Part shown: positions 41,230 through 49,598 of the stretch, in pieces
Position numbering within the stretch: the stretch's first letter is position 1
How the letters are laid out: each line of letters opens with the position of its first letter
Source of the DNA: JBPYFK01 sp051984675
GTDB taxonomy: Bacteria > Actinomycetota > Actinomycetes > Mycobacteriales > Pseudonocardiaceae
Length of the DNA stretch: 64,000 nt
Assembly: GCA_051984675.1 (NCBI GenBank)
Contig: JBPYFK010000115.1
Coordinates: 60,915-124,914, forward strand
Reading direction: 5' to 3'
Made by a program: the position numbers and the translations under genes
The notes under the pieces: generated by a model
Seen by the model: the letters and a program-made list of their open reading frames with translations, nothing else
What the model was told of the DNA's origin: nothing
The model's database searches: none

Positions 41230-41869
41230 GGCGTAGCTCCAATCGTCTGATCAGTCTCGCCGCGGGATAACTGACCACCAGGAACAGCAGCCCGACCAGC
41301 GTGTAGGGCTCCAGGTACCGGTAGCTGCTGGAGCCGATGGCGGTGGCGTGCCCGAGCAACTCGAAGACCGTGATGGCCGACAGTATCGCCGAATCCTTGA
41401 ACATCTGCACCAGGTAGTTGCCCAGTGCGGGGATGACGTTGCGGACGGCCTGCGGGAGGATGACCGACTGCCAGCGCCGGACCAGCGGAAGATCCAACGC
41501 GATCGCCGCCTCCCACTGTCCACGTGGGACACTTTCGATCCCCGCACGGTACACCTCGGCGGTGTAGGCGCTGTAGTTGATCCCAATGACGATGATCCCG
41601 GTGATCAGTGGGGAGAATTTCACCCCGTACAGCGGCAGGACGTAGAACGCGAAGTACGCCTGCACCAGCAGCGGCGTGCCCCGGATGAACTCGATCAGGA
41701 AGCCGAAGACCTGCCGGAGGACCGGAACCCGGGAAAAGCGCACCACCGCCAGCAACAGGCCCACCATCAGCGCGATCGCCGTGCCGGTGAGCGTGATCTG
41801 GATCGTGACCCACAGCCCCTGGAGCAGGTCCGGGACAATGCCGATCGCGAAGGACCAGTCCCAGATCAT
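41213..41869 (-). CDS. ehuD: Ectoine/hydroxyectoine ABC importer permease
   Basis: The protein has 218 residues of HisM/GlnP type. It has about five membrane helices, and the EAA loop is YRAGIESVPRGQWEAAIALDLP near 120-141. Other family parts are FIRGTPLLVQAYFAFYVLP and AVRNVIPALGNYLVQMFKDSAI. ATG 41869 overlaps the ehuC stop (ATGA), giving translational coupling. It pairs with EhuC to form the channel. Regulation is by the shared promoter upstream of ehuB. Confidence 0.9.
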   Translation of the reverse strand: MIWDWSFAIGIVPDLLQGLWVTIQITLTGTAIALMVGLLLAVVRFSRVPVLRQVFGFLIEFIRGTPLLVQAYFAFYVLPLYGVKFSPLITGIIVIGINYSAYTAEVYRAGIESVPRGQWEAAIALDLPLVRRWQSVILPQAVRNVIPALGNYLVQMFKDSAILSAITVFELLGHATAIGSSSYRYLEPYTLVGLLFLVVSYPAARLIRRLELRLAHPH

Positions 41870-42564
41870 CCTCGCATCACCACCTGACCACCGCGGCGTA
41901 GCCATCCTCCGGTCGATACCTCGCGCGTCGGTGACATCCACCGCTCCAGCCAGGCCCGTCCCAGCGACAGCGCATAAGCCACGACGAAGTACAGCACCAG
42001 GATCGTGAGGAACACCGCCGTCGTCGCGCCCGTCGAGGACCGCACCATCTGCGCCCGAAAGGTCAGATCGGAGACGGTCACCAGGGACACCAGGGAGGTG
42101 TTCTTGAGCAGGTCGATGAGCACGTTGCCGAACGACGGGATCATCACCGGGATCGCCTGCGGCAGGATCACCCGGCGCATCCGCTGATACGGGCTCATGC
42201 TCAAGGCGACGGCGGCCTCCCGCTGTCCGCGCGGCAGCGAGTTGATCGACCCGCGCACGATCTCGGCTGCGTACGCGCCCTCATTCAAGCCCAGGGCGAG
42301 TACGCCGGCAGCAAACGGCGTGAGCTGGATACCGAAGAACGGCAGCGCGAAGAACAGCCAGAACAGCTGCACCACCATCGAGGTGCCGCGGAACACGTCG
42401 ATGAAGGCGCTGGCGGGCCACCGCAGCCACCGGCGCCGTGACATCCGGCTCAAGCCGGCCGCGAAGGCCACCACGAGCGCGAGCGCCATCCCGACCACCG
42501 TCAGCGCCAGCGTGATCCACAGGCCGCCGAGCAGCAGCGGAAGGTACGGCGCGACTTGGGACAT
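41866..42564 (-). CDS. ehuC: Ectoine/hydroxyectoine ABC importer permease
   Basis: The protein has 232 residues. Amino-acid permease features are IDVFRGTSMVVQLFWLFFALPF near 55 and the EAA loop IVRGSINSLPRGQREAAVALSM near 102. The next block is ILPQAIPVMIPSFGNVLIDLLKNTSLVSLV. It forms a heterodimer with EhuD. The ATG at 42564 follows ehuB by 65 bases; a possible weak ribosome site (GGAAAGG) lies upstream. The role in osmoprotectant or nutrient uptake follows from the EhuB-like partner. Confidence 0.9.
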   Translation of the reverse strand: MSQVAPYLPLLLGGLWITLALTVVGMALALVVAFAAGLSRMSRRRWLRWPASAFIDVFRGTSMVVQLFWLFFALPFFGIQLTPFAAGVLALGLNEGAYAAEIVRGSINSLPRGQREAAVALSMSPYQRMRRVILPQAIPVMIPSFGNVLIDLLKNTSLVSLVTVSDLTFRAQMVRSSTGATTAVFLTILVLYFVVAYALSLGRAWLERWMSPTREVSTGGWLRRGGQVVMRG

Positions 42565-42629
42565 CGTGCGGGCCTTTCCAGGAATCGGGTCGGCGGACGG
42601 TCACCCGCTCACGGGGGAGCGGCCGAGGG

Positions 42630-43511
42630 TCAGCCGCTGTTGCCGCACAGCTGTTGCCGCGTCACGCCCTTGACGTCGTCCGCCGAGAAGCCCCACTTGT
42701 TGAGGATCTGGGCGTACTCAGGTGTCTGCTTGAACGCCTGAAGCTTCTGGTCGTAGGCGTCGCGCAACGCCGTGTCGGACTTGCGGAATGCCGCGCCGGA
42801 GCCGGTCTGCTGGATGTCCTTGATCGCCGGAGTGATCTCGATGCCGGCCGTCTTGAGGTCGCCCAGCGACAGGGTGGGCAGCAGGAACGCGTCCGCGCGA
42901 CCAGCCTGGACCGCTTCGACCCCGCTGCGGCCGTCGGGCACGTTGACCATCTGGCTGCCCGGCACGTTGGCGGTCTTGAGCGCACCTTCCTCGAAACCGC
43001 CCGGCAGAACCGCGATCTTCAGGCTCGGGTCGGACTTGACGCTGGCGACGGAGGTGAGTTTCTTGGGGTTCCCAGCGGGCACGGCGAACGATTCCGTGGA
43101 GACGATGTCGGGCTCGGAGTAGAGGATCTGGCCGCACCGGGACTGTTTCATGAACAGTCCGGCCGCGATGATGTCCCAGCGGTTCGCGTTCAGCCCGGGG
43201 ATCATCGACTCGTACGGCGTCACGACGCCCTGGATGTTGGGCACTCCCATGGACTTGAGGACCGCTCCCACCACGTCCGGCTCGACGCCGGTGACGCTGC
43301 CGTCCGGGTTGAGTTTCGTGTACGGCGGTTCGTTGCCGATCGCGATCCGCGCGAATCCCTGCTGCCGGATCTGGTCCAGCGCCGATCGTGGTTGTCCGGT
43401 CCCGGGTTGCGTGAACGTACATCCGGCCGCCAGCCCGGCTATCGGTGCGAGCAACGCCGCGGCGCCGCCGGCTCGTAACAGCTCACGTCGGGAAATACCA
43501 GGTCTGCCCAT
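42630..43511 (-). CDS. ehuB: Ectoine/hydroxyectoine-binding lipoprotein
   Basis: The protein has 293 residues. The N-terminus SRRELLRAGGAAALLAPIAG with lipobox LAAGC (Cys31) combines a twin-arginine-like and a lipoprotein signal. The SBP_bac_3 domain matches EhuB closely: IAIGNEPPYTKLNPDGSVTG, VVTPYESMIPGLNANRWDII, AAGLFMKQSRCGQILYSEPD. The NEPPY and R-C-x-Q-I/V segments contain ligand-contacting Glu, Tyr and Arg in S. meliloti EhuB. It delivers ectoine or hydroxyectoine to EhuCD. Ectoine catabolic genes (eutDE) are absent here, so uptake may serve osmoprotection or the genes lie elsewhere. Confidence 0.88.
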   Translation of the reverse strand: MGRPGISRRELLRAGGAAALLAPIAGLAAGCTFTQPGTGQPRSALDQIRQQGFARIAIGNEPPYTKLNPDGSVTGVEPDVVGAVLKSMGVPNIQGVVTPYESMIPGLNANRWDIIAAGLFMKQSRCGQILYSEPDIVSTESFAVPAGNPKKLTSVASVKSDPSLKIAVLPGGFEEGALKTANVPGSQMVNVPDGRSGVEAVQAGRADAFLLPTLSLGDLKTAGIEITPAIKDIQQTGSGAAFRKSDTALRDAYDQKLQAFKQTPEYAQILNKWGFSADDVKGVTRQQLCGNSG

Positions 43512-43558
43512 TGCCAGGGCCTCCTCGGAGTGCGTGCGTCACCGCTGAGTGGTGTGAG

Positions 43559-43609
43559 ACACTATGACGTGTTCTGGACACTGTCAACGCTCCGATTGTT
43601 GACAATGTG
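43559..43609 (-). promoter_or_regulatory. ehu operon promoter with dyad operator
   Basis: On the minus strand TTGACA (43587-43582) and TAGTGT (43564-43559) are 17 bases apart, a near-ideal promoter 48 bases before ehuB. The -35 box lies in an inverted repeat TGTCAAC-N9-GTTGACA (43582-43604). It can be extended with one mismatch to 12-bp arms reading CACA-x-TGTCAAC. A regulator bound here would control polymerase access. No regulator gene is adjacent, so its identity is unknown. Confidence 0.75.
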
Positions 43610-43669
43610 TTTCGACCTGCGGTGGTGCGGGTTTCGCTCGTCCTGAGTGGACGCTCCAAGCACGACGGA

Positions 43670-43698
43670 GGCCCCTCCCTCGCAACGAGGGAGGGGCC
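43670..43698 (-). terminator. Intrinsic terminator after the acyl-CoA dehydrogenase pair
   Basis: A perfect 13-bp inverted repeat (GGCCCCTCCCTCG at 43670-43682, complement at 43686-43698) with a CAA loop lies 42 bases past the stop of the last minus-strand dehydrogenase gene. Confidence 0.75.
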
Positions 43699-43739
43699 GG
43701 GGCTGACCGCGCCGGGGTGCGGTCAGCTGAGTTCCCGTG

Positions 43740-44951
43740 TCAGCGCAGCTCCTTGGAGGACTTGCCGAGGAGCCTCCGCGCGACCACGAGCTGCTGGATC
43801 TGCTGGGTGCCTTCGAAGATGTCCAGGATCTTCGCGTCCCGTCCCCACTTCTCCAGCAGGCTCTGCTCGGAGTAGCCCGCCGTTCCGGCCAGCTCGACGC
43901 AGCGCAGCGTGATCTCCGTGCCGGCACGGCCGGCCTTGGCCTTCGCCATGGACGCCTGCAGCGAGTTCGGCTTGCTGTTGTCGGCCATCCAGGCGGCTTC
44001 CAGGGTCAGCAGGTAGGCCGCTTCCCAGTCGGCTTCCAGTTCCAGGAACCTCGCCGCGGCGGCTGGCTGCGTGTGTGCCGGCCGGTCGTAGTCCGGCTCG
44101 GCGCCGGCCTCGGCCAGCAGTTCGCGGGTGTCCTCCAGCGCCGCCTTGGCGACACCGACCGCCATCGCGGCCACCAGTGGGCGGGTGTTGTCGAAGGTCT
44201 GCATGACCCCCGCGAACCCGCGCTCGGTGTTGATTTCCGGGCTGCCGAGCAGGTTCTCCTTGGGAACGCGGGCATTGTCCAGACGGAACTCGGCGGTGTC
44301 GGAAGCGCGGATGCCAAGCTTGTGCTCCAACCGCACCAGTTCGAAGCCGGGTGTCCCCTTCTCCACGACGAACGACTTGATCGCCGCGCGGCCCAGGGAG
44401 GGGTCCAGCGTGGCCCACACGACGACCATGTCGGCGCGCTCACCGGAGGTCACGAAGATCTTCGAGCCGTTGAGCACGTACTCGTCACCGTCGAGCACGG
44501 CGGTGGTGCGGATGGCGGCGGAGTCCGAGCCGCATTCCGGCTCGGTGATGGCCATCGCGGCCCACTTCCCGTCGAAGCGCTTCAGCTGCTCGTCATCGGC
44601 GACCGACGCGATCGCGGCATTGCCGAGGCCCTGGCGGGGCAAGGACAGCAGCAGCCCCACATCGCCCCAGCACATCTCGATGGTGCCCAGCGCGGTGGAC
44701 ATGTTCGCGCCGTTGCGCGTGCCGCCCCGTGCCGTGTCCTCTTTGGACCGTCGCACACCACTGGCGCCGGAAGCCCCCTCACCGCCGGAGTTCAGCCCGT
44801 CGAGGATGGAGGCCAGCATGTCTAGCTCGGTGGGGTACGTGTGCTCGGCGTGGTCGTACTTGCGGGAATTCGGCCGGAAGAACTCCGTCGCCGCCTGCCG
44901 AGCCTGGTCGACTCTCGTCGCGAACTTCTTCGGAACTTCTAAGTTGATCAC
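43740..44951 (-). CDS. Acyl-CoA dehydrogenase (downstream member of a pair)
   Basis: The protein has 403 residues with ACAD motifs: MAITEPECGSDSAAIRTTAVLDGDEYVLNGSKIFVTSGE near 135-173 (flavin contacts), LRCVELAGTAGYSEQSLLEKWGRDAKIL near 350 and DIFEGTQQIQQLVVARRLL at the end. It lacks an obvious catalytic Glu immediately before the AGTAGYSE loop, and the ACAD subfamily is uncertain. Residues 60-85 include a Gly-rich insert (GGEGASGASGVRR). It follows the other dehydrogenase by 20 bases in one operon. The pair may form a heteromer, as steroid-type FadE pairs do in actinobacteria; that is inference. Confidence 0.88.
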   Translation of the reverse strand: MINLEVPKKFATRVDQARQAATEFFRPNSRKYDHAEHTYPTELDMLASILDGLNSGGEGASGASGVRRSKEDTARGGTRNGANMSTALGTIEMCWGDVGLLLSLPRQGLGNAAIASVADDEQLKRFDGKWAAMAITEPECGSDSAAIRTTAVLDGDEYVLNGSKIFVTSGERADMVVVWATLDPSLGRAAIKSFVVEKGTPGFELVRLEHKLGIRASDTAEFRLDNARVPKENLLGSPEINTERGFAGVMQTFDNTRPLVAAMAVGVAKAALEDTRELLAEAGAEPDYDRPAHTQPAAAARFLELEADWEAAYLLTLEAAWMADNSKPNSLQASMAKAKAGRAGTEITLRCVELAGTAGYSEQSLLEKWGRDAKILDIFEGTQQIQQLVVARRLLGKSSKELR

Positions 44952-44971
44952 GGCTGCTCCTCAACCAGGTC

Positions 44972-46303
44972 CTAGACCAGGACGATGCCTTCTGCGACGC
45001 CCACCGCGCGCAGGTCGCGGTACCAGCGCTCGACAGGGTGTTCCTTGACGAACCCGTGGCCGCCCAACAGCTGCACCCCGTCACTGCCGATGGCCATGCC
45101 CTTGTCGACGCACAACCGGCGGGCCAGCGCGACCTCGCGGGCGCAGGACTTGCCCTGCTCGGCCCGGCTCGCGGCGCGGTAGGTCGCCAGCCGCATCCCT
45201 TCCAGCTCGATGCCGATGTCGGCCACCTTGAACGCGACCCCCTGCCGGTGGCTGATCGGCTCGCCGAACGCTTCGCGCTCGTTAACGTAGGGGATCACGT
45301 AGTCGAGCACGGCTTGGGCGGCGCCGACCGCCAGGGCGCTCCACCCGATCCGGGACAACCGGATGGACTCGGTGTAGACGTCCCGATTGCCCTGCCCGAG
45401 CAGCGCGTTGGCGGGTACCTGGACGCCGTCGAGCACGAGGCGTCCCATGGCCGCGGCGCGCAGGCCCATCGACGGGTCGGCCTCGATGGTGACGCCCTGG
45501 GTCCCGGATTCGAGCAGGAACAGCGCTGGCCCGGTGCCTTCGAGTTCGGCGGCGACGACGAACAGCTCCGCCTCCGCCGCACGTGGCACCAACGACTTCA
45601 CGCCGTCCAGCACGAACCCGCCACCGGATCGGCGGGCCGTGGTGGTCAGCTGGAACGGGTCGAACAGCGGACGTGGTTCGGTCACCGTGAACGCCGCCGG
45701 GGGGACGTTCTCGCCGACGAACGCGGGCAGGTAGGTGGCCTGCTGCTCGGCGTCGCCCCAGTTGGCCAGGGCGGTGCTGACCGCGGACGGGGCCAGGCAG
45801 GCCACCGCCAGTCCCATGTCGCCATGCGCCATGGCTTCCGCGACGAGGGTGCCGGTCACCGCCGAGCGCTCGGTGCCCACGCCGCCCAGCTCGTCGGGGA
45901 CGCCAATGAGGGTGACCCCGAGTTCCGTGGCCTTCGCCAGCAGGCCGTCCGGCGGGGCGCAGGCGGTGTCGGCATCCGCCGCGACCGGCCGCAACTGCTC
46001 GGCCGCGAACTCGCGGACGGTTTCCTGGATCATCTGCTGCTCGTCACCGGGGGTGAGGTCGAACAGCTCGTGGGTGGGTGCCGAAGGCAGCCGCGCCGGC
46101 TTGCCGAGCTTGCTGACCGCCTTGAACGAGCGGTTGGCGGCTCCGAGCGTGCGGAATCCGGCCTTGGTGGCCTCGAACATGACGCGTTCGGTGGGCTTGC
46201 GCAGCCCCAGTTGGTCGAGTAGCCGGTTCCCGGCGAGGCGGTTCAACGCCGCCAGCGCGTAGCCGATGGGTGGCCGGGGTGGGCTGGAGTTCTGTTGAGT
46301 CAT
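44972..46303 (-). CDS. Acyl-CoA dehydrogenase (upstream member of a pair)
   Basis: The protein has 443 residues. An N-terminal 60-residue extension (NRLAGNRLLDQLGLRKPTERVMFEATKAGF) is typical of a FadE subgroup in actinomycetes. The core has PDELGGVGTERSAVTGTLVAEAMAHGDMGLAVAC, then AAFTVTEPRPLFDPFQL, LSRIGWSALAVGAAQAVLDYV, and the terminal VQLLGGHGFVKEHPVERWYRDLRAV. ATG 46303 is used; earlier frame is not protein-like. Tandem TACT-N4-AGTA boxes lie about 30-60 bases upstream, so a TetR-type fatty-acid regulator should control the pair. It performs FAD-linked alpha,beta-oxidation of an acyl-CoA. Confidence 0.9.
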   Translation of the reverse strand: MTQQNSSPPRPPIGYALAALNRLAGNRLLDQLGLRKPTERVMFEATKAGFRTLGAANRSFKAVSKLGKPARLPSAPTHELFDLTPGDEQQMIQETVREFAAEQLRPVAADADTACAPPDGLLAKATELGVTLIGVPDELGGVGTERSAVTGTLVAEAMAHGDMGLAVACLAPSAVSTALANWGDAEQQATYLPAFVGENVPPAAFTVTEPRPLFDPFQLTTTARRSGGGFVLDGVKSLVPRAAEAELFVVAAELEGTGPALFLLESGTQGVTIEADPSMGLRAAAMGRLVLDGVQVPANALLGQGNRDVYTESIRLSRIGWSALAVGAAQAVLDYVIPYVNEREAFGEPISHRQGVAFKVADIGIELEGMRLATYRAASRAEQGKSCAREVALARRLCVDKGMAIGSDGVQLLGGHGFVKEHPVERWYRDLRAVGVAEGIVLV

Positions 46304-46328
46304 CGCCGCCCTTACAGCAAGCCGAGTA

Positions 46329-46364
46329 AACCTACTAAGCAGTAAGTCTACTCCTGAGTAGGTT
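46329..46364. promoter_or_regulatory. Tandem TetR-type operator boxes upstream of the acyl-CoA dehydrogenases
   Basis: Two dyads of identical plan, TACTAAGCAGTA (46333-46344) and TACTCCTGAGTA (46349-46360), lie 16 bp apart centre to centre, a helical-face spacing suited to two dimers. They sit inside a larger inverted repeat, AACCTACT (46329-46336) and AGTAGGTT (46357-46364). TACT-N4-AGTA dyads are known targets of TetR regulators of acyl-CoA dehydrogenase operons in actinobacteria. The regulator gene is not in the window. Confidence 0.7.
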
Positions 46365-46523
46365 ATGCGCCAAGCGGGGGGACGCACCTCACGTCCCAAC
46401 GGAGATCGGGCTGAGATCGGATTGTTGCCATGCTGCCGCAACGCGAGGTGCCGGCCATCGTGCCGGGAAACCTATGCTTTGCCCCCGGCGCCGGGGAGGC
46501 CGGGCCGCGTGCGGTAAGGACTG

Positions 46524-47981
46524 GTGAGAGTGGACGTCACGGCCAACAGCGGTCAGCGGTCAGCGTCATCGGTGATCGCTCGGCTGGACCGGATCAACGT
46601 GTGGGCGCTGTCCTACCTGTTCATCGGCATCATCGGGACCGGCTTCGTCTTCACGTTCTTCGACATCTTCGACATCAACGTCTCGTTCGTGCAGACCTGC
46701 GGCCAGATCCAACCCGGCTGCACGCCGCACAACGCGTTCGGCTCGCTGCCCACTCCGGTGGTCCTCAACCTCGCCGGCTACGTCATCGGCACGCTCATCC
46801 TGAGCCCGATCGCGGACAAGATCGGCCGGCGGAACATGCTGCTGATCACCATGGTGATCACCGGCGCGGGTTCGCTGTACAACGCCTTCGTGCCAGACAT
46901 GGTCAACTTCGACGCGGCACGGATCCTCACCGGTATCGGTATCGGCGCCGATCTCGCCATCGTGAACACCTACATCGGTGAGGTCGCACCGCGCGGCGGG
47001 CGAGCCAAGTACACCGCGTTGATCTTCACGCTGTCCGCTGTCGGGGCCTTCCTCGGCATCTGGCTCGGACTGCTGCTGACCACCGAGGCCACCCCGTGGC
47101 CGATGGGGCTGCCGTTCGCCCTGGGCGGTCCGTCCTTCACCAGCGGCTGGCGCTGGATGTACGGCATCGGCGCGCTGCTGGCCCTGGTCGGCATCGTGCT
47201 GCGGGTCGAACTGCCCGAGTCGCCCCGCTGGCTGATCACGCGAGGCCGCGTCGAGGAAGCCGACGAGATCGTGTCCCAGATGGAGACCCGCGCCCGCCGG
47301 CACGGCGAACTGGCCGAGCCTGCCGAGACCGAGAGTGACCGGGGGGAGACCACCGTCCGGCCCCCGTCGGGGGCGACCTACCGGGAGTTGCTGGGCAACC
47401 CGCTGTACCTGCGCCGCGCGGCGATCATCCTGCTGGTGTGGCTGACGGCGTACGTCACCGTGTACGGCTTCTCCAGCGGGTTCACGTCGGTGTTGACCAG
47501 CCTGCACTACCCGACTCCAGAAGCGGGCGTGATCACGGCAGTGGGGACCTTCGGTTTCATCGCGCAGGGGCTGGTCGCCACCGCCGTCGTCGAGAGACTC
47601 GACCGCCGCTACTGGCTGCCCATCGGCGCGGCCGTGACGATCGTGGGAGCGCTGCTGGTCGCGACCGCCGGGACCCAGATCTACCTGGCCTTCCTCGGTT
47701 CGGCGATCATCTTCTTCGGCTTCAACATCTGGGTGTCACCCACGTACGCGCTGTCCGCCGAAAGCTTTCCCACCCGCGCCCGGACCACCGGCTTCGCGCT
47801 CGTCGACGGGATCGGCCACCTCGGAGGTGGCATCGGCGTCCTCGTCATCGCGCCCTACGTCAGCGAGATGTCGGTGCTCGGCGCGCTGCTGCTGATCTCG
47901 TGCTTCCTGGTGATCGCGGCGTTGATCGTGCAGTTCGCACCGCGGACGCGGGTGCGCGCGCTGGACGACATCTCCCCTTGA
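46524..47981 (+). CDS. MFS transporter (sugar/organic acid porter type)
   Basis: The protein has 485 residues and 12 helices. Sugar-porter-like motifs: PIADKIGRRNMLLITMVITG near 92, RILTGIGIGADLAIVNTYIGEVAP near 133, ELPESPRWLITRGRVEEADEI near 228 and AESFPTRARTTGFALVDGIGHLGG near 415. An unusual extracytoplasmic loop follows helix 1, with two Cys (VQTCGQIQPGCTPHN) possibly forming a disulfide. GTG 46524 has GGTAAGGA upstream; GTG 46530 is the alternative. It is probably an importer of a sugar, aromatic acid or similar solute. It lies opposite the acyl-CoA dehydrogenase operon and has no cotranscribed enzyme. Confidence 0.88.
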   Translation: MRVDVTANSGQRSASSVIARLDRINVWALSYLFIGIIGTGFVFTFFDIFDINVSFVQTCGQIQPGCTPHNAFGSLPTPVVLNLAGYVIGTLILSPIADKIGRRNMLLITMVITGAGSLYNAFVPDMVNFDAARILTGIGIGADLAIVNTYIGEVAPRGGRAKYTALIFTLSAVGAFLGIWLGLLLTTEATPWPMGLPFALGGPSFTSGWRWMYGIGALLALVGIVLRVELPESPRWLITRGRVEEADEIVSQMETRARRHGELAEPAETESDRGETTVRPPSGATYRELLGNPLYLRRAAIILLVWLTAYVTVYGFSSGFTSVLTSLHYPTPEAGVITAVGTFGFIAQGLVATAVVERLDRRYWLPIGAAVTIVGALLVATAGTQIYLAFLGSAIIFFGFNIWVSPTYALSAESFPTRARTTGFALVDGIGHLGGGIGVLVIAPYVSEMSVLGALLLISCFLVIAALIVQFAPRTRVRALDDISP

Positions 47982-48074
47982 GGGTGAGTCACCACCTCGT
48001 TCGTTGCGCTGGAGTGCACTCCAGCTAATACGGTGTTGATCGCAACAGAGTCGCACCGCAAAGGAATGCACGCC

Positions 48075-48542
48075 ATGGCGCCCGCGATCGCTACCACCAA
48101 CCGCGTCGACCGCACCGCTGTTCTGGAGTTCCTGCGCCCCCGCCACCGGGGACTGCTGGTGACCACCAGGTCCGACGGCCGCCCGCAGCTGTCACCGGTG
48201 ACCTGCGGAGTGGACAGCGACGATCGGATCGTGGTGTCCACCTACCCGCAACGCGCGAAGGTGGCCAACGCCCGCCGCGATCCCCGGGTGTCGATCTGCG
48301 TCCTCTCCGACGACTGGGACGGGCCGTACGTGCAGGTCGACGGCCGGGCCGAGGTGCTCGACATGCCGGAGGCCCTCGACGGTCTCGTCGAGTACTTCCG
48401 CTGCATCTCCGGCGAGCACCCGGACTGGAGCGAGTACCGGGAGGCGATGGCCCGGCAGAACAAGTCGCTGATCCGTATCGACATCGAGCGCTGGGGGCCG
48501 ATCGCCACCGGTGGATTCCCGCCGGACCTGGTCCAGGAATGA
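48075..48542 (+). CDS. PPOX-class F420-dependent oxidoreductase
   Basis: The protein has 155 residues forming a split beta-barrel: FLRPRHRGLLVTTRSDGRPQLSPVTCGVDSDDRIVVST, KVANARRDPRVSICVLSDDW, and PYVQVDGRAEVLD. The R-x-K-x-x-N-x-R-R-D-P segment and the GRP-x-x-S-P pattern are hallmarks of actinobacterial F420-binding PPOX proteins. It probably reduces a small unsaturated or quinoid molecule with F420H2. AAAGGA nine bases upstream selects ATG 48075 over an ATG three codons earlier. F420 use supports an actinobacterial host. Confidence 0.87.
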   Translation: MAPAIATTNRVDRTAVLEFLRPRHRGLLVTTRSDGRPQLSPVTCGVDSDDRIVVSTYPQRAKVANARRDPRVSICVLSDDWDGPYVQVDGRAEVLDMPEALDGLVEYFRCISGEHPDWSEYREAMARQNKSLIRIDIERWGPIATGGFPPDLVQE

Positions 48543-48600
48543 GGGGTAGCACCGGGCCGCGTTCCGACCAAAGAAGGTGACGCGACCGCATAGCGGGACC

Positions 48601-48606
48601 TATACA
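48601..48606 (+). promoter_or_regulatory. -10 box of a probably leaderless LysR gene
   Basis: TATACA ends five bases before GTG 48612, with no ribosome binding site between them. Transcription would begin at about the start codon. No convincing -35 was found. Confidence 0.5.
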
Positions 48607-48611
48607 TAGCT

Positions 48612-49571
48612 GTGGTGGATCAACGGGCTATGTTGGACTCGCGGCACCTCCAGATGTTCCACGAAGTCGTGCGGACCGGCTCGTACTCCGCGGCGGCCCG
48701 CACGCTCGGATACACCCAGCCGGCGGTCAGCCAGCGGATGCGTGCTCTGGAACGCAGCGTCGGCACCCCGCTGTTCACGCGCTGTGGCCGCACCCTGCGG
48801 CTCACCGAGGCCGGCGCGGTCCTGGCTCGCCGTGCCACCGAGATCCTGGAGGACCTGACCGCGGCGGAGCACCAGGTCACGGCGATCAGCAAGCTGGCGG
48901 CGGGAGGGGTTCGGGTGTGCACGTTTCCCAGCGCCAGCGCGACGATCGTCGCGGCGGCGGTCGCGCGACTCAACGCCACCCAGCCCGGCATTCGGGTCCA
49001 GCTGCTCGAAGCCGAGCCCCCGGATTCCCTCGCGCTGCTGCAGGCGGGGAAGTGCGACATCACTCTCGGGTTCAGTTATCCCGGCATGCCGGAGGCCGAC
49101 CCCGAGCACTGCACCGTCGTGCCGCTGCTCGACGACGAGATGGTCGCGGTACTCCCCGTCGATCACCCGCTTGCCCGCCGCCGTACGATCGCCTTGCCCG
49201 ACCTCTCCGACGAGACGTGGATCGCGGGGTGCCCACGTTGCCGGGCGCATTTCGTGTGGGCGTGCGAGGCCGCTGGTTTCGAGCCGGAGATCGCGTTCAC
49301 CACCGACGACACTCTCGCGGTCCAGAGCCTGGTGGTCTCGGGGATCGGGGTGGCGGTCATGCCCAGCCTGGTGCTGTCGTTCCTGCGCCACCCGCACCTG
49401 ATCGGCCGTCCCTCGCGGCCGGCCGCGCACCGTTCGGTGGCAGCCTGCACGCTCACGGATTACGTCCAGATTCCGGCCACCGCGACGATGCTGGATGCCC
49501 TGCGCGCTGCCGCGACACAGCTCCAACCCGGGCGCGCTGGGCCGCGCGGAAAGGCGACATCTAAGAAATAG
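48612..49571 (+). CDS. LysR-family transcriptional regulator
   Basis: The protein has 319 residues. The HTH region LDSRHLQMFHEVVRTGSYSAAARTLGYTQPAVSQRMRALERSVGTPLFTR is at about 8-57, and the periplasmic-binding-like effector domain follows (GVRVCTFPSASATIVAAAVARLNATQPGIRVQLLEAE). The effector domain contains CPRCRAHFVWAC near 210, an uncommon Cys trio that could sense metal or redox state. GTG 48612 fits a leaderless mRNA; GTG 48615 or ATG 48630 are alternatives. The thiol-dioxygenase-like gene follows after 63 bases that hold two palindromes, so it is a plausible target. Confidence 0.92.
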   Translation: MVDQRAMLDSRHLQMFHEVVRTGSYSAAARTLGYTQPAVSQRMRALERSVGTPLFTRCGRTLRLTEAGAVLARRATEILEDLTAAEHQVTAISKLAAGGVRVCTFPSASATIVAAAVARLNATQPGIRVQLLEAEPPDSLALLQAGKCDITLGFSYPGMPEADPEHCTVVPLLDDEMVAVLPVDHPLARRRTIALPDLSDETWIAGCPRCRAHFVWACEAAGFEPEIAFTTDDTLAVQSLVVSGIGVAVMPSLVLSFLRHPHLIGRPSRPAAHRSVAACTLTDYVQIPATATMLDALRAAATQLQPGRAGPRGKATSKK

Positions 49572-49572
49572 T

Positions 49573-49598
49573 TTGGCTTCCGCCAACAAGAACGTTCT
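49573..49598. promoter_or_regulatory. Two adjacent palindromes before the cupin dioxygenase gene
   Basis: TTGGC-TTCC-GCCAA (49573-49586) and AGAACGTTCT (49589-49598) are both perfect dyads, separated by two bases and about 40 bases upstream of the dioxygenase start. TTGGC-N4-GCCAA resembles a T-N11-A LysR box, so the LysR protein encoded just before may bind it. The first could also be a weak terminator for the LysR gene. Confidence 0.5.
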
